Assembly: GCA_022606425.2 (NCBI GenBank)
Contig: JAHDVF020000440.1
Location: 744,001-808,000, forward strand
DNA: 64,000 nt
Source of the DNA: Lepidostoma basale
Taxonomy: Eukaryota > Arthropoda > Insecta > Trichoptera > Lepidostomatidae
Direction of reading: 5' to 3'
The notes under the pieces were generated by a model. That model worked only from the letters and a program-made list of their open reading frames with translations, searched no databases and was not told the origin of the DNA. The position numbers were made by a program, and so were the translations under genes. Shown here in pieces: positions 63,701-64,000 of this stretch; position 1 is the first letter of the stretch, and every line of letters begins with the position of its first letter.

Positions 63701-64000
63701 TGAAACAAACTCCAAAATGCAGGTTTATGAATATGATTTTACTAAATATTACATTGAATTCAGATTCTAGATGTCGGTCATTTTTACCCATGAAAAGCTG
63801 TAAGTCAAACAATCAATACTTACATTATAGAATCACGTTCGTAGTGGAAAATAAAAACATCACGTCGTGACGCCCGACCACTATTTCACATAACATAATG
63901 CGACTGGTGTCAATTTACGAACATGGCGACCGTTGACGAGCTATAAAATGTTGCCATCAATCAATATATACTTAGTTTATAGTAAATTTTTCGTTTAAAT

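Overview
The window looks like nuclear DNA of an insect. It is AT-rich, has no bacterial-style dense genes, carries a spliced exon of an animal TRPM channel, a mariner transposon, many non-LTR retrotransposon fragments, a tRNA-derived SINE and a short CCTAA (TTAGG-type) tract. The order cannot be fixed from the sequence. I know of only one host exon with good support: a GC-rich 172-bp exon on the minus strand (5093-5264) matching the N-terminal part of TRPM channels. Much of the window may therefore be Trpm intron, although the gene's limits are not visible. A possible first exon of another gene sits near 63411 on the plus strand (weak).

Nearly everything else is mobile DNA. (1) Non-LTR elements: a Jockey/CR1-group element with a long open reverse transcriptase frame (about 36656-39884, minus) and several truncated relatives; L2/CR1-like 3' ends with TTA-type tails; and four sorts of RTE-like 3' fragments, here called RTE-A (GTTA tail), RTE-B (GAA tail), RTE-C and RTE-D. 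(2) DNA transposons: one almost complete mariner with TA target duplication (23271-24596), two internally deleted mariner-like copies, three hAT-type non-autonomous elements with 8-bp duplications, and two other terminal-inverted-repeat families. (3) A tRNA-derived SINE in several copies. (4) A large set of palindromic (foldback) elements, here named families A to G plus H.

The most interesting signal is in group 4. Family A has four copies, each flanked by a perfect 12-13 bp target duplication that differs between copies, and each built as a long inverted repeat followed by a single-copy 3' tail. That is the insertion signature of a retroposon, not of a classical MITE. Several other foldback families (C, F, G and, in degraded form, B, D, E, H) carry the parts of a minimal type-I hammerhead ribozyme: CUGANGA, a short stem II, GAAA, a tiny stem III and a GUH cleavage triplet closed by a stem I. 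The clearest is at 18539-18578 (minus); others are at 6974-7012 (plus), 14356-14398 (minus) and 25721-25762 (plus). Families E and F share a 3' tail although their arms differ, and a lone copy of that tail at about 12005-12070 looks like a 5'-truncated insertion. Together these suggest a guild of non-autonomous hairpin retroposons, some ribozyme-bearing, perhaps moved by a Penelope-like or LINE enzyme not encoded in this window.

Layout: 1-5 kb RTE fragments, one family A element and a TTTAA-flanked foldback; 5.1-5.3 kb Trpm exon; 5.4-23 kb foldbacks, RTE fragments, SINE and AT-rich intron-like DNA; 23.1-25.05 kb family A hairpin split by mariner; 25-36 kb mixed foldbacks and LINE tails; 36.5-40 kb a three-level nest (family B > Jockey > TIR element); 40.5-40.9 kb a dyad-containing minisatellite; 41-58 kb further fragments, hAT elements and SINEs; 58.9-63.1 kb an inverted plus tandem duplication of an RTE-A tail with its neighbours; 63.1-64 kb mostly unique.
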